Shown one piece after another: positions 1 through 7,687 of a stretch of DNA of 21,331 bases. Made by a program: the position numbers and the translations under genes. Each line of letters begins with the position of its first letter. Within the stretch, counting starts at the first letter, position 1. Source of the stretch: an uncultured Methylophilaceae bacterium (GTDB lineage Bacteria; Pseudomonadota; Gammaproteobacteria; Burkholderiales; Methylophilaceae); NCBI GenBank assembly GCA_938084195.1, contig CALKDJ010000091.1, forward strand, positions 1 through 21,331, written 5' to 3'. The notes below the pieces were generated by a model. It was given only the letters and a program-made list of their open reading frames with translations. It ran no database searches and was not told the origin of the DNA.

Positions 1-30
1 AAGATCAATTTTTTTACTGCTTTTTGCCAT
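1..30 (-). CDS. N-terminal fragment of an unrecognised gene (cut by window start)
   Basis: An ATG at 30-28 on the minus strand opens a frame that stays open to the window edge and gives MAKSSKKIDL. An AGGA ribosome binding site lies six bases upstream, and a perfect TATAAT box lies about 60 bases upstream at 91-96, so this looks like a real start with its own transcription unit. Ten residues, rich in Ser and Lys, are not enough to name a family. It follows tatC in the same direction. Confidence 0.45.
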   Translation of the reverse strand, partial: MAKSSKKIDL

Positions 31-42
31 GAAAAATCCTAT

Positions 43-66
43 AAAAAAAACGTGATTGATAAATCA
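43..66 (-). terminator. weak hairpin plus T-run (attenuator or terminator candidate)
   Basis: Read on the minus strand, the inverted repeat TGATT-TATC-AATCA (66 down to 53) is followed after two bases by eight Ts (50-43), the layout of an intrinsic terminator. The stem has only five pairs and is AT-rich, so it would be weak. It lies downstream of the TATAAT box at 91-96 and upstream of the start codon at 30. It could therefore attenuate that gene, or end transcripts reading through from tatC. Confidence 0.25.
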
Positions 67-90
67 AAAACTTACTTATATTAGCTGCAC

Positions 91-96
91 ATTATA
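91..96 (-). promoter_or_regulatory. -10 box of promoter for the gene starting at 30
   Basis: A perfect TATAAT (reverse complement of bases 91-96) stands in the 97-base gap between the tatC stop and the next start codon. No convincing -35 hexamer is visible 16-18 bases upstream. The call rests on the -10 match and the intergenic position. Confidence 0.4.
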
Positions 97-127
97 CAAA
101 AAACGTACCGAAACTTATAGTGCTAAA

Positions 128-844
128 TCAGTTAGTAGCCCACCTTTTTGATATTAAAATACCAAGTTCATACAAAAAATAGACAGGCAGAGCTAAAAGA
201 AGTTGCGATAGTATGTCAGGAGGGGTAAAAATAGCTCCAAAGATAAAAGCAAAAACAAAGAAATAAGACCGATTTCTTTTAAATGCATCACGGTTTATCA
301 ACCCAAATTTTACAGATACAATTAATAATAATGGTATTTGAAAGGCAATTCCAAAAGCTATAAATAATCCTATGATCATCTCTAAATAACTTGTCATATC
401 GATCATCAATCCAATACTTTCTGGTGTCATAGCGATAAAGAATTTAAAGATTACGGGAAACACTAGAAAATATACAAAATTTGCCGCTAAAATGAATAGT
501 ACAAAAGATAATAAAAATACTACCAAAGCAAATATTTTTTCTTGTTTATACAATCCTGGGGCAACAAATGTCCAAATATTATAAAAAATCAATGGGTAAG
601 CGATTATAAAAGCTGTAAAAGCAGTGATTTTTAATGGGATCATAAAAGTTGCAGATAGCTTTGTGCTAATCATGGAACCATTAAAATTTAATAATTCCTG
701 CAGTAATGGCTCAGAAAAAAAATCATAAATACTAGCTGAAAATGGAATTAATGCAGCAAATACTGCTAAATAAATAAGAAGGGATTTTACTAACGAGATT
801 CTTAGTGTAAATAATTGCTCAAAAAAATTTTTTTTTAAGTTCAC
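128..844 (-). CDS. tatC: TatC, twin-arginine translocase receptor subunit
   Basis: TatC is the polytopic core of the twin-arginine translocase. It binds RR signal peptides with TatB and recruits TatA to export folded proteins. The 238-residue product has six predicted membrane spans and family blocks TFVAPGLYKQEK (92-103; F93 and E102 match E. coli F94 and E103, signal-peptide contacts) and FTPPDILSQ (206-214; D210 matches D211). Two usually conserved acidic sites differ. The N-terminal motif reads EQLFTLR, with Thr13 where E. coli has Glu15, and the fourth span reads FGIAFQIP, with Gln169 where E. coli has Glu170. The start is GTG at 844-842, overlapping the tatB TGA by three bases, which implies translational coupling. 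It is the last gene of the tatABC set and of the long minus-strand block. Confidence 0.96.
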   Translation of the reverse strand: MNLKKNFFEQLFTLRISLVKSLLIYLAVFAALIPFSASIYDFFSEPLLQELLNFNGSMISTKLSATFMIPLKITAFTAFIIAYPLIFYNIWTFVAPGLYKQEKIFALVVFLLSFVLFILAANFVYFLVFPVIFKFFIAMTPESIGLMIDMTSYLEMIIGLFIAFGIAFQIPLLLIVSVKFGLINRDAFKRNRSYFFVFAFIFGAIFTPPDILSQLLLALPVYFLYELGILISKRWATN

Positions 845-1062
845 AGCTTTTTGGTTCTTTTACTAATTTCTTTTTCTATCTTTTTTAGTTCTTCAAACCT
901 TTCTTCCGTATCAATTTCATTTTTTATTTCATCAATAAAGTTTCTAACTTTTTTAAACACTCTTCCAACACTTCGCCCTAAAGTAGGTAAATTTTTTGGT
1001 GCAACAAAAATGATAATTACACATATAACTACTAACAACTCGGCTAAAGAGATATCAAGCAT
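841..1062 (-). CDS. tatB: TatB, twin-arginine translocase subunit
   Basis: TatB forms the signal-peptide receptor complex with TatC. The protein starts MLDISLAELLVV, with the TatB-typical Glu8 in the membrane span (about residues 5-21). The hinge VAPKNLPTLGR follows, then a charged amphipathic helix (about 24-72). At 73 residues it is much shorter than E. coli TatB (171 residues) and lacks the variable, poorly conserved C-terminal tail. That fits a streamlined genome and is not a truncation, since the charged helix is present. The ATG start at 1062 lies six bases downstream of the tatA stop. Order tatA-tatB-tatC, Glu8 and the MxDI start distinguish it from TatA. Confidence 0.92.
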   Translation of the reverse strand: MLDISLAELLVVICVIIIFVAPKNLPTLGRSVGRVFKKVRNFIDEIKNEIDTEERFEELKKIEKEISKRTKKL

Positions 1063-1068
1063 AAAAAA

Positions 1069-1245
1069 TTATTTTTTCTTTTTATTAGTTTTAGGTTTTG
1101 TGGATTTTTTAGGTTCATCCTTAGCACCTTCTTTGAAATTCTTCAAAGCAATCCCTAAGTCACTACCGATATTTTTTAATTTTCCTGCTCCAAAAAATAT
1201 CAGCACAATAGCTAAAACAATTAATAACTCCCATATACCCGGCAT
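1069..1245 (-). CDS. tatA: TatA, twin-arginine translocase pore-forming subunit (58 aa)
   Basis: Translating from the ATG at 1245-1243 gives a 58-residue protein beginning [19 protein letters not shown] and ending in a Lys-rich tail before TAA at 1071-1069. TatA oligomerises around TatBC to let folded cargo cross the inner membrane. The layout is classical: a short N-terminal membrane span (about 4-19), the FGAGKL hinge (18-23), the amphipathic helix starting [15 protein letters not shown], then a polar tail. The polar residue of the span is Glu6, where E. coli TatA has Gln8. A good GGGAG ribosome binding site precedes the start. The gene lies between hit (13-base gap) and tatB (six bases) and is easily missed because of its length. 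Confidence 0.93.
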   Translation of the reverse strand: MPGIWELLIVLAIVLIFFGAGKLKNIGSDLGIALKNFKEGAKDEPKKSTKPKTNKKKK

Positions 1246-1258
1246 AATTTTCTCCCTG

Positions 1259-1594
1259 TTAAATTTTTGCTAATCTTTCGCTTCCACCATAAACGTGAAA
1301 ATGAATATGGAATACTTCTTGTCCGCCTTCCTTTCCTGAATTTATCATAGTTCTAAATCCTTTAAGACCAAAATCTAAGGCAAGTTTTGGCGCCAATAAT
1401 AACATTTTTGATAAAATATCTTTGTGTATAGGATCACAAGTTAAAAGGCTTTCAATGTGCTGTTTTGGAATAATTAAAAGATGTACTTTATCGATTGGAT
1501 TAATATCCTTAAAGGCCATTAATTCATCGTCCTCATAAACGATGGAAGCAGGAATTTCTTTCTTTACAATTTTACAAAAGATACAATCATCCAT
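1259..1594 (-). CDS. hit: HIT-family (HINT-like) purine nucleoside phosphoramidase
   Basis: This 111-residue protein has the whole HINT layout: [13 protein letters not shown] near the N terminus (Cys4 and Cys7, a possible zinc-binding pair), the [10 protein letters not shown] segment (41-50) and the histidine triad HIHFHVY with H96, H98 and H100. HINT proteins hydrolyse AMP-lysine and other phosphoramidates in the cytosol. A housekeeping function in clearing adenylated by-products is likely, but the physiological substrate is unknown. A hit gene between hisE and tatA is a common arrangement in Betaproteobacteria, so its position is expected. It starts 27 bases after the hisE stop. Confidence 0.93.
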   Translation of the reverse strand: MDDCIFCKIVKKEIPASIVYEDDELMAFKDINPIDKVHLLIIPKQHIESLLTCDPIHKDILSKMLLLAPKLALDFGLKGFRTMINSGKEGGQEVFHIHFHVYGGSERLAKI

Positions 1595-1621
1595 TTTATT
1601 TACACCAAAAATTTCTAAATT

Positions 1622-1939
1622 TTACTTTCTATTTTTTTTCTCTTCTATTCCAGATGTTCCTGATCTTTTTTTTAATTCATTTGTTACATCATCGACTGTT
1701 AAGTCTTTTTTCGATAAGAGTACTAAACAATGAAACCAAAGGTCAGCTATTTCATGAATTAGCTCGTCTTTGTTATCAGATTTTGCAGCAATTATAGTTT
1801 CGGAAGCTTCTTCCCCAATCTTCTTTAGGATTTCATTTAATCCTTTTTGATGAAGTGATGCCGTGTAAGACAGATTTGGATCTTCTTCCTTTTTTGATTT
1901 GATTATCTGAAGCAAGCTCTCTAGAAAGTCATCTTTCAT
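1622..1939 (-). CDS. hisE: HisE, phosphoribosyl-ATP pyrophosphatase
   Basis: HisE performs the second step of histidine synthesis, PR-ATP to PR-AMP plus pyrophosphate. The 105-residue protein is an all-alpha MazG-like NTP pyrophosphatase with the two metal-binding segments KKIGEEASETI (39-49; E43, E44 and E47) and ELIHEIADLWFH (59-70; E63 and D66). HisE and HisI are separate proteins here, unlike the fused HisIE of E. coli. The C terminus is a Lys/Glu-rich tail. It is separated from hisI by an 81-base gap, the longest inside the histidine cluster, which contains two small inverted repeats. Confidence 0.95.
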   Translation of the reverse strand: MKDDFLESLLQIIKSKKEEDPNLSYTASLHQKGLNEILKKIGEEASETIIAAKSDNKDELIHEIADLWFHCLVLLSKKDLTVDDVTNELKKRSGTSGIEEKKNRK

Positions 1940-1976
1940 TTTTTATAAATTTCCTTTGAATCTTTGAATACTTTTT

Positions 1977-2004
1977 TATCAATCGATAATGAATTAGGAT
2001 TCAT
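1977..2004. repeat. two adjacent small inverted repeats between hisI and hisE
   Basis: TATC-AATC-GATA (1977-1988) is directly followed by ATGAAT-TAGG-ATTCAT (1989-2004), giving perfect arms of four and six bases with four-base loops. They fill part of the 81-base hisI-hisE gap. No T-run follows on either strand, so a terminator is unlikely. They could be RNA-processing or stability hairpins, or chance structure in AT-rich DNA. Confidence 0.4.
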
Positions 2005-2020
2005 TTACTCTTCAATGATA

Positions 2021-2494
2021 TTATAATTTTGTGGGATTAGGAGCATCGCCATATACTTCTTTGGGATCAAACACTTTCTCTTTCTCTTCAAAATTCAAGA
2101 TTGTTGAATCACTTTTTTTTCCAAATGGGATACTTCTATAGAAACAAGACCGATATCCCACATGACAGCTTGCCCCACCTTGAACATCCACACGTAACCA
2201 TACACAATCTTGATCATCGTCAATTCTTATTTCTTTAATTGTTTGCACAAGTCCGCTCGTCGCACCTTTATGCCAAAGTGTTTTTCTGCTGCGAGAATAA
2301 TAAACCGCCTCACCCAATAAAATTGTTTCTTTAAATGCCTCCTCATTCATATAGCCTTGCATCAAGACTTCTCCTGAGCTAAAGTCAGTTGTTACTACAG
2401 GTATTAAGCCATCTTGATCAAATTTTGGAGCTAGCTCTGCAGACTCTTCAACTTGTTCAATTGTTTTTCTCTGTTCAAATTTAATATCACTCAT
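2021..2494 (-). CDS. hisI: HisI, phosphoribosyl-AMP cyclohydrolase (long variant)
   Basis: HisI opens the adenine ring of PR-AMP, the third histidine step. Family marks are [14 protein letters not shown] (64-77), the metal-binding DxDxD pattern in IDDDQD (D92, D94, D96), and [11 protein letters not shown] (108-118), with C110 and C117 seven residues apart as in the zinc-binding cysteines of characterised enzymes. The protein is 157 residues long, against about 120-140 usually. It carries about 23 extra N-terminal residues and a 35-residue C-terminal tail ending [10 protein letters not shown]. From memory, the [10 protein letters not shown] wording differs from the TGRxSCF usual in Betaproteobacteria and looks more like enzymes of other phyla, so replacement by transfer is possible. 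Gaps on both sides (44 and 81 bases) are wide for this cluster. Confidence 0.94.
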   Translation of the reverse strand: MSDIKFEQRKTIEQVEESAELAPKFDQDGLIPVVTTDFSSGEVLMQGYMNEEAFKETILLGEAVYYSRSRKTLWHKGATSGLVQTIKEIRIDDDQDCVWLRVDVQGGASCHVGYRSCFYRSIPFGKKSDSTILNFEEKEKVFDPKEVYGDAPNPTKL

Positions 2495-2538
2495 CGTTAA
2501 TTCCTCTTATTCCTTACATTTTATTTTTCTATTCAATC

Positions 2539-3294
2539 TTAGCGTACTTGTATATCATTTTTAGACATATATGCCTTAGCTTCTTGAATTGAATATTCAC
2601 CATAATGGAATATGCTTGCAGCCAAAACAGCATCGGCGCCTCCCACTTTTACTCCATCAACAAGATGTTGCAAATTACCTACTCCCCCAGAGGCTATAAG
2701 TGGAACTTGAACACTCTCCGATATCAACTTATTTAATATATTATCAAATCCAGTTTTTGTACCATCTTTATCCATACTTGTAATAAGAAGTTCTCCAGCA
2801 CCAAATTTAACCATTTTTTTTGCCCAATCCAATGCATTTATACCAGTCGGATTTCTTCCTCCATGAGTAAATACCTCCCAATGATCATCAACCTTTTTTG
2901 CGTCAATGGCAACTACAATTGCTTGCGAACCAAATCGACTAGCTGCTTCGGCAACCAAATCTGGATTTTTTATAGCAGCAGTATTTATACCAACTTTATC
3001 TGCTCCAGCATTTAAAAGATTTCGAACATCCTCACATGTCCTAACACCACCCCCTACCGTCATCGGAATAAATATTTGTTTAGCTACATTTTCAATGATA
3101 TCAAAAATTAATCCTCTATTATCTGAGCTAGCGGTGATATCAAGAAATGTTAATTCATCAGCTCCTTGCTCATTATATTTTTTTGCAACCTCTATTGGAT
3201 CACCAGCATCTTGCAATTCTACAAAATTAATACCTTTTACAACTCGTCCATTAGTAACATCAAGGCATGGTATTATTCTTTTAGCTAAACTCAT
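2539..3294 (-). CDS. hisF: HisF, imidazole glycerol phosphate synthase cyclase subunit
   Basis: HisF is the (beta/alpha)8 barrel that, with ammonia from HisH, converts PRFAR into IGP and AICAR. The 251-residue sequence carries the catalytic aspartates in IIPCLDV (D12) and VVAIDAK (D131), matching Asp11 and Asp130 of the Thermotoga enzyme. Phosphate-binding loops are TVGGGVRT (79-86) and IASGGVGN. The half-barrel internal repeat typical of HisA/HisF is evident. The ATG start at 3294 lies one base after the hisA TAA, so the two are tightly coupled. HisF is longer than HisA because of the loop after D131 ([14 protein letters not shown]), a normal HisF feature. Confidence 0.98.
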   Translation of the reverse strand: MSLAKRIIPCLDVTNGRVVKGINFVELQDAGDPIEVAKKYNEQGADELTFLDITASSDNRGLIFDIIENVAKQIFIPMTVGGGVRTCEDVRNLLNAGADKVGINTAAIKNPDLVAEAASRFGSQAIVVAIDAKKVDDHWEVFTHGGRNPTGINALDWAKKMVKFGAGELLITSMDKDGTKTGFDNILNKLISESVQVPLIASGGVGNLQHLVDGVKVGGADAVLAASIFHYGEYSIQEAKAYMSKNDIQVR

Positions 3295-3295
3295 A

Positions 3296-4036
3296 TTAAC
3301 CTGTAAGCTCTTTTGCTAGTTGCTGTGCAGCTTTAAAATCTAATGTACCCTCATAGATTGCAGTGCCAGTAATAACCCCTCGTATACCAATATTTGCAAC
3401 ATTACATAATGCCTTAATATCAGAAATGTTTGAAACTCCACCGCTGGCGATAACAGGTATTTTAAGCGATTCTGATAATTTTACAGTTGCTTCAATATTG
3501 ACACCAGACAACATGCCATCCCTTCCAATATCAGTATAAATAATTGACTCAACTCCATATTCTTCAAATTTTTGTGCAAGCTCAATGACATTATGGCCTG
3601 TTAATTTTGCCCAACCATTAATCGCGACATCCCCATCCTTGGCATCTAAACCAACCACTATTTGGCCAGGAAATGCAAAGCATGCCTCGTGAAGAAATCC
3701 AGGATGTGTAACAGCTGCAGTCCCAATAATTACTGAATCTACTCCACTATTAATAAATTTTTCTACTGTATCTAAGTTTCTTATTCCCCCTCCTAATTGA
3801 ATTGGAATATCTGCACCAACTTCCCTTACAATTGATTTTATTGCTGATTCATTTACAGGCTTTCCTGCAAAAGCTCCGTCTAAATCAACTAAATGAAGTC
3901 TTTGGGCTCCAAGGTTCACCCATTTCCTCGCCATTTCTACTGGATTTTCTGAAAAAATAGTAGATTTCTCCATTTGGCCTTGCTTTAGACGTACACATTT
4001 TCCGTCCTTTAAATCTATTGCTGGAATGATTAACAT
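3296..4036 (-). CDS. hisA: HisA, ProFAR isomerase
   Basis: HisA carries out the Amadori rearrangement of ProFAR to PRFAR, the fourth histidine step, and feeds HisHF. The 246-residue barrel has the catalytic Asp8 in [15 protein letters not shown] and Asp131 in VVGLDAKDG. Phosphate-binding segments are IQLGGGIRN (79-87) and [20 protein letters not shown] marks it as HisA and not HisF, as does the KDGKCVRL block. It starts seven bases after the hisH stop and ends one base before hisF. No anomalies. Confidence 0.98.
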   Translation of the reverse strand: MLIIPAIDLKDGKCVRLKQGQMEKSTIFSENPVEMARKWVNLGAQRLHLVDLDGAFAGKPVNESAIKSIVREVGADIPIQLGGGIRNLDTVEKFINSGVDSVIIGTAAVTHPGFLHEACFAFPGQIVVGLDAKDGDVAINGWAKLTGHNVIELAQKFEEYGVESIIYTDIGRDGMLSGVNIEATVKLSESLKIPVIASGGVSNISDIKALCNVANIGIRGVITGTAIYEGTLDFKAAQQLAKELTG

Positions 4037-4043
4037 AATCTCA

Positions 4044-4661
4044 CTACATTTCCCATGAAATAAAATTTTCTAATAATTGTAAGCCAATCGCTGCACTTTT
4101 TTCAGGATGAAATTGGCAAGCAAAGATATTATCTCTAGCTACTGCACTTGCGAAATTTTCACCATGTTCTGTTTGACCTACTACCAGCTTTTTATCACTT
4201 GCTTGCGCAAAATAACTATGTACAAAATAAAATTTACTACCACTTCTAATATTTCGCCACATTGGGTGTGCATTTGATTGCATTACACTATTCCATCCCA
4301 TGTGAGGAATTTTTATTCTTTCCTTATAATCACTTTTAAACTTTATTACTTTTCCTGGCAACAAACCAAAACCTTTTTGATTACCTTCATCACTTATTTC
4401 AAAGAGCATTTGTAAGCCCAAACAAATTCCAAGAAAAGGTTTTTGTTTTGCAGATTCAATTAAAATCTCTTTTAACCCTCTTTTATCTAATTCTTCCACG
4501 CATCCCGGCATTGCACCTTGTCCAGGAAAAATGATTTTATCAGCCTTCAAAACCTTATCGGGATCATTAGTTACAAAGGATTTTTTTTGGGGAGAAATAA
4601 AACTAACAGCATTATGGACTGACCTTAAGTTACCAACCCCGTAATCAATAATTGCTATCAT
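4044..4661 (-). CDS. hisH: HisH, imidazole glycerol phosphate synthase glutaminase subunit
   Basis: HisH is the class I glutamine amidotransferase partner of HisF and hands ammonia through the HisF barrel. With the ATG at 4661 the protein has 205 residues and begins [15 protein letters not shown], the family start. The triad is Cys80 in [10 protein letters not shown], with His185 and Glu187 in [15 protein letters not shown] (45-51) is the oxyanion-side loop, where many homologues have FPGVGAF or similar. The frame stays open upstream to an ATG at 4712, inside hisB, but that extension adds 17 residues with no family similarity. No clear Shine-Dalgarno sequence is visible in the 19 bases after the hisB stop. 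Confidence 0.97.
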   Translation of the reverse strand: MIAIIDYGVGNLRSVHNAVSFISPQKKSFVTNDPDKVLKADKIIFPGQGAMPGCVEELDKRGLKEILIESAKQKPFLGICLGLQMLFEISDEGNQKGFGLLPGKVIKFKSDYKERIKIPHMGWNSVMQSNAHPMWRNIRSGSKFYFVHSYFAQASDKKLVVGQTEHGENFASAVARDNIFACQFHPEKSAAIGLQLLENFISWEM

Positions 4662-4680
4662 AAATTTATTTAAATTTTGG

Positions 4681-5271
4681 CTACAGTGTGCCTTTAGTGG
4701 AGGGCATGACACCCTTAATTTTTTCGTCTATTTCAACTGCATTTCTTAAGGCTCTGCCAAAAGCTTTAAAAATAGTTTCAGCTTGATGATGAGCATTTTC
4801 TCCCTTTAGGTTATCAATATGCAGTGTAATATTTGCATGATTAATAAATCCTTGGAAGAATTCATGAATAAGATCTACATCAAATTCGCCAATTCTTGCT
4901 CTAGTAAAATCAACATTTAAATCAAGTCCTGGTCTACCAGATATATCAAGCACAACCCTGGATAAAGCTTCATCAAGAGGAACGTAAGCATGTCCATATC
5001 TTCTAATACCCAATTTGTCCCCAATAGCCTTTTCAAAAGCCTGGCCTAAAGTTATTCCGATATCTTCAACGGTGTGATGAGCATCTATATGTAAGTCACC
5101 TTGGGCTTTTATTGAAAGATCAAATAGGCCATGCCTAGAAATTTGCTCAAGCATATGATCTAAAAAACCAATGCCAGAATCTAAGGACGAAGTACCTACT
5201 CCATCAATATTAATTTCAACTGTAATATCAGTTTCTTTTGTTTTTCTAGAGACTTTTGCTGACCTTTTCAT
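4681..5271 (-). CDS. hisB: HisB, imidazoleglycerol-phosphate dehydratase (monofunctional)
   Basis: HisB dehydrates IGP to imidazole acetol phosphate at a di-manganese site. The 196-residue protein is the monofunctional form, with no fused histidinol-phosphatase domain, so that phosphatase (HisN or similar) must be encoded elsewhere. The internally duplicated metal-binding motifs are visible: HHTVEDIG (65-72; H65, H66 and E69) and HHQAE (161-165; H161, H162 and E165), together with FLDHML (36-41). The C terminus VMPSTKGTL is the family ending. A 57-base gap separates it from hisC upstream. An extended -10-like TGCTAAAAT ends seven bases before the ATG, so a near-leaderless internal promoter cannot be excluded, but there is no -35 box. 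Confidence 0.98.
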   Translation of the reverse strand: MKRSAKVSRKTKETDITVEINIDGVGTSSLDSGIGFLDHMLEQISRHGLFDLSIKAQGDLHIDAHHTVEDIGITLGQAFEKAIGDKLGIRRYGHAYVPLDEALSRVVLDISGRPGLDLNVDFTRARIGEFDVDLIHEFFQGFINHANITLHIDNLKGENAHHQAETIFKAFGRALRNAVEIDEKIKGVMPSTKGTL

Positions 5272-5328
5272 AGGTGAGATTTTAGCATGAGTTTCAATTG
5301 ACGTATTGAAAGAATTTAGAGTAAAACT

Positions 5329-6387
5329 TTATATAATTTTTTTTATGACATGCACTAATTGCTTCATTTGTTCCATAGAACCAACCGTAATTCTTAAATA
5401 ATTATTTATTTCCTCTGGTGATTCAAAGAATCGAATTAAAATATCATTATTCCTTAATTCTTTAAATATGAACTCTGCTCTTTTGTTATTGTGTTTTGTA
5501 AAAATAAAATTTGCACCTGATGGCAAAATTTGAAAACCAAGATTACTCATCTCTTTAACTAAAAATTGCCTTGCTTCGATCACTTTGTTCGTGGTTTGTC
5601 TAAAATAATCTTTATCACTAAATGCCTCAGCACCGGCAATTTGGGCAAGCCTATCTACTGGATAGGAATTAAAACTATTTTTTATTCTATTTAATCCTTC
5701 AACAATACTTTTGCTTGCAAAAGCACATCCAATCCGCATACCCGCCAAGGATCTAGATTTAGAAAGAGATTGTGTGACAATTAAATTATCATATTTATTT
5801 ATTAAATAAACTGATGACTCGGTACCAAAATCAACATAGGCTTCATCAATCACCACTACACTATCATTATTATTTTTGAGAAGATTTTCAATATCATTCA
5901 CTTTCTTTGGTATGCCAGTTGGGGCGTTGGGGTTAGGAAAGATAATGCCACCATTTGGAATTAAATAATCCTCCAAATTAATCTCAAAATTTTTATCAAG
6001 TGGCATCTTTTGAAATGCAATATCATAAAGCTTGCAATACACAGGATAAAAACTATATGTAATATTTGGAAAAAGAAGAGGCTTACTTTTTTTTAAATAC
6101 CCTTGAAATATAAATGCCAAAATCTCGTCGGAACCATTCCCAACAAAAATATTGGATGAACTAATATTATAAAATTTAGCAACTGCCTCTCTTAACTGAA
6201 TACTTTCAGGGTCAGGATATAGCTTTAGTTCATCAGAAATTGCTGATTTAATTGCAGCCAATACTTTTGGACTTGGTCCATAGGGATTCTCATTAGTATT
6301 CAATTTAATTAATGCTTGATTTTTTGGCTGCTCTCCTGGTATGTATGGACTGAGTTCCTTAATCAGCTTACTCCAAAATTTACTCAT
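5329..6387 (-). CDS. hisC: HisC, histidinol-phosphate aminotransferase
   Basis: HisC is a fold-type I PLP enzyme that transfers the amino group of glutamate to imidazole acetol phosphate. The 352-residue protein shows [12 protein letters not shown] (29-40), [10 protein letters not shown] (81-90), NPNAPTG (152-158), the PLP-phenolate Asp/Tyr pair in DEAYVDF (181-187), and the Schiff-base Lys210 in [11 protein letters not shown]. The Arg in LRITVGS near the C terminus would bind substrate carboxylate. The ATG overlaps the hisD TGA by four bases (ATGA), indicating coupled translation. The order hisG-hisD-hisC supports HisC over other class I/II aminotransferases. Confidence 0.97.
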   Translation of the reverse strand: MSKFWSKLIKELSPYIPGEQPKNQALIKLNTNENPYGPSPKVLAAIKSAISDELKLYPDPESIQLREAVAKFYNISSSNIFVGNGSDEILAFIFQGYLKKSKPLLFPNITYSFYPVYCKLYDIAFQKMPLDKNFEINLEDYLIPNGGIIFPNPNAPTGIPKKVNDIENLLKNNNDSVVVIDEAYVDFGTESSVYLINKYDNLIVTQSLSKSRSLAGMRIGCAFASKSIVEGLNRIKNSFNSYPVDRLAQIAGAEAFSDKDYFRQTTNKVIEARQFLVKEMSNLGFQILPSGANFIFTKHNNKRAEFIFKELRNNDILIRFFESPEEINNYLRITVGSMEQMKQLVHVIKKII

Positions 6388-7682
6388 TTTTTGATTCTGT
6401 ACTCCGCAGATAGTCCATGCGCATATAATCCTTCTCCCTTTGCCAGGGTAGATGCAATTTTTCCCAAGCGTGATGCGGAAGTTTCTGATAAAGCAATTAG
6501 GCTAGATTTTTTTTGGAAATCATAGACCCCAAGTGGTGAGGAAAATCTTGCTGTTCCCGAAGTAGGAAGAACATGATTGGGCCCAGCACAATAGTCACCA
6601 ACAGCCTCACATGTCTCTCTACCAATGAAGATAGCCCCTGCATGTTTTATGTCCTTAAGAAGTTTTTTAGGTTTGTCCACAGCAAGCTCTAAATGTTCTG
6701 GGGCAATAAAATTTGATACTTTTGCTGCATCTGAAAGATTCTTTACTAAAATAAAAATTCCTCTATTTTTTAGTGATTTTTCAATAATTTCTTTCCTTGG
6801 CATATCTTGAATTAAGGTGTCTATACTTAAATTAACTTTATTTAAAAATTCTTGATCATCACTTATTAAAATAGATTGTGCCAACTCATCATGTTCAGCT
6901 TGCGAAAATAAATCCATCGCAATCCAATCAGGATTAGAATTTTTATCAGATATGATTAAAATTTCTGATGGTCCAGCTATCATATCAATTCCAACAGTTC
7001 CAAATACTCTTCTTTTTGCTTCTGCTACATATGCATTTCCAGGACCTACTATTTTATCTACCTTCGGAATAGTTTCTGTGCCATACGCTAAAGCTCCTAT
7101 TGCTTGTGCGCCACCAATTGAAAAAATTCGGTCAACTTGTGCAACTTTTGCTGCAGCTAAAACCAAATCATTTCTCTCGCCATTAGGTGTAGGAACTACC
7201 ATGATAAGCTCTTGGACTCCCGCAACCTTTGCTGGAATAGCATTCATAAGAACAGATGAAGGGTAGGCTGCTTTTCCACCTGGAACATAAAGTCCCACCT
7301 TATCCAATGGAGTTACCTTTTGTCCAAACAATGAACCCTCAGCATCTTCATAAGACCATGATTCATTTTTTTGTTTTTTATGATACTCAAAAATTCTTGA
7401 TGCTGCTTCCTCAAGTGCTTTTTTTTGATCTTGGCTAATATTATTAAATGCAGTATTAATGTCCTTTGGGGTAATTTCTAAGCTCAAAGCATTTTCAATA
7501 TTCAATGAATCAAATTGCTTCGTAAAACCAATAAGTGCTTTGTCACCTTTTTCTTTTATTTCTGACAAAATATTTTTGGCCACATCCATAATTTGCTCAT
7601 TATTTGATGAGTCAAATTCAAGGCAGTCTTTTAAATTCCCCTCAAAATCTTTATCAGAAAATCTTAGTAGTTTAATTTGCAT
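6384..7682 (-). CDS. hisD: HisD, histidinol dehydrogenase
   Basis: HisD oxidises L-histidinol twice with NAD to give L-histidine, the last pathway step. The 432-residue protein has all expected residues: zinc ligands Q261 and H264 (SQAEHDE), D363 ([11 protein letters not shown]) and H422 (YAHGLS), and the catalytic Glu329-His330 in APEHLE. The NAD-binding blocks [12 protein letters not shown] (131-142) and GPGNAYV (213-219) are present. These correspond to the E. coli residues with an offset of two or three. It lies five bases after the hisG stop and overlaps hisC by four bases. Length is normal. Confidence 0.98.
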   Translation of the reverse strand: MQIKLLRFSDKDFEGNLKDCLEFDSSNNEQIMDVAKNILSEIKEKGDKALIGFTKQFDSLNIENALSLEITPKDINTAFNNISQDQKKALEEAASRIFEYHKKQKNESWSYEDAEGSLFGQKVTPLDKVGLYVPGGKAAYPSSVLMNAIPAKVAGVQELIMVVPTPNGERNDLVLAAAKVAQVDRIFSIGGAQAIGALAYGTETIPKVDKIVGPGNAYVAEAKRRVFGTVGIDMIAGPSEILIISDKNSNPDWIAMDLFSQAEHDELAQSILISDDQEFLNKVNLSIDTLIQDMPRKEIIEKSLKNRGIFILVKNLSDAAKVSNFIAPEHLELAVDKPKKLLKDIKHAGAIFIGRETCEAVGDYCAGPNHVLPTSGTARFSSPLGVYDFQKKSSLIALSETSASRLGKIASTLAKGEGLYAHGLSAEYRIKK

Positions 7683-7687
7683 TTAAT

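Noticed and set aside
851..1273. Plus-strand open frame of 140 codons across tatB-tatA
   Set aside because: It is antisense to two clearly assigned Tat genes, is Ser/Phe/Leu-rich as expected of a shadow frame, and has no ribosome binding site.
2906..3319. Plus-strand open frame of 137 codons over hisF
   Set aside because: It is antisense to a fully conserved hisF and has no recognisable domain or start signal.
4662..4712. Longer HisH start inside hisB
   Set aside because: The 17 extra residues have no family similarity, and [11 protein letters not shown] at 4661 is the normal HisH start.
5272..5328. Internal promoter before hisB (extended -10 TGCTAAAAT)
   Set aside because: There is no -35 box, and the position would give an almost leaderless transcript; too weak to list as a feature.
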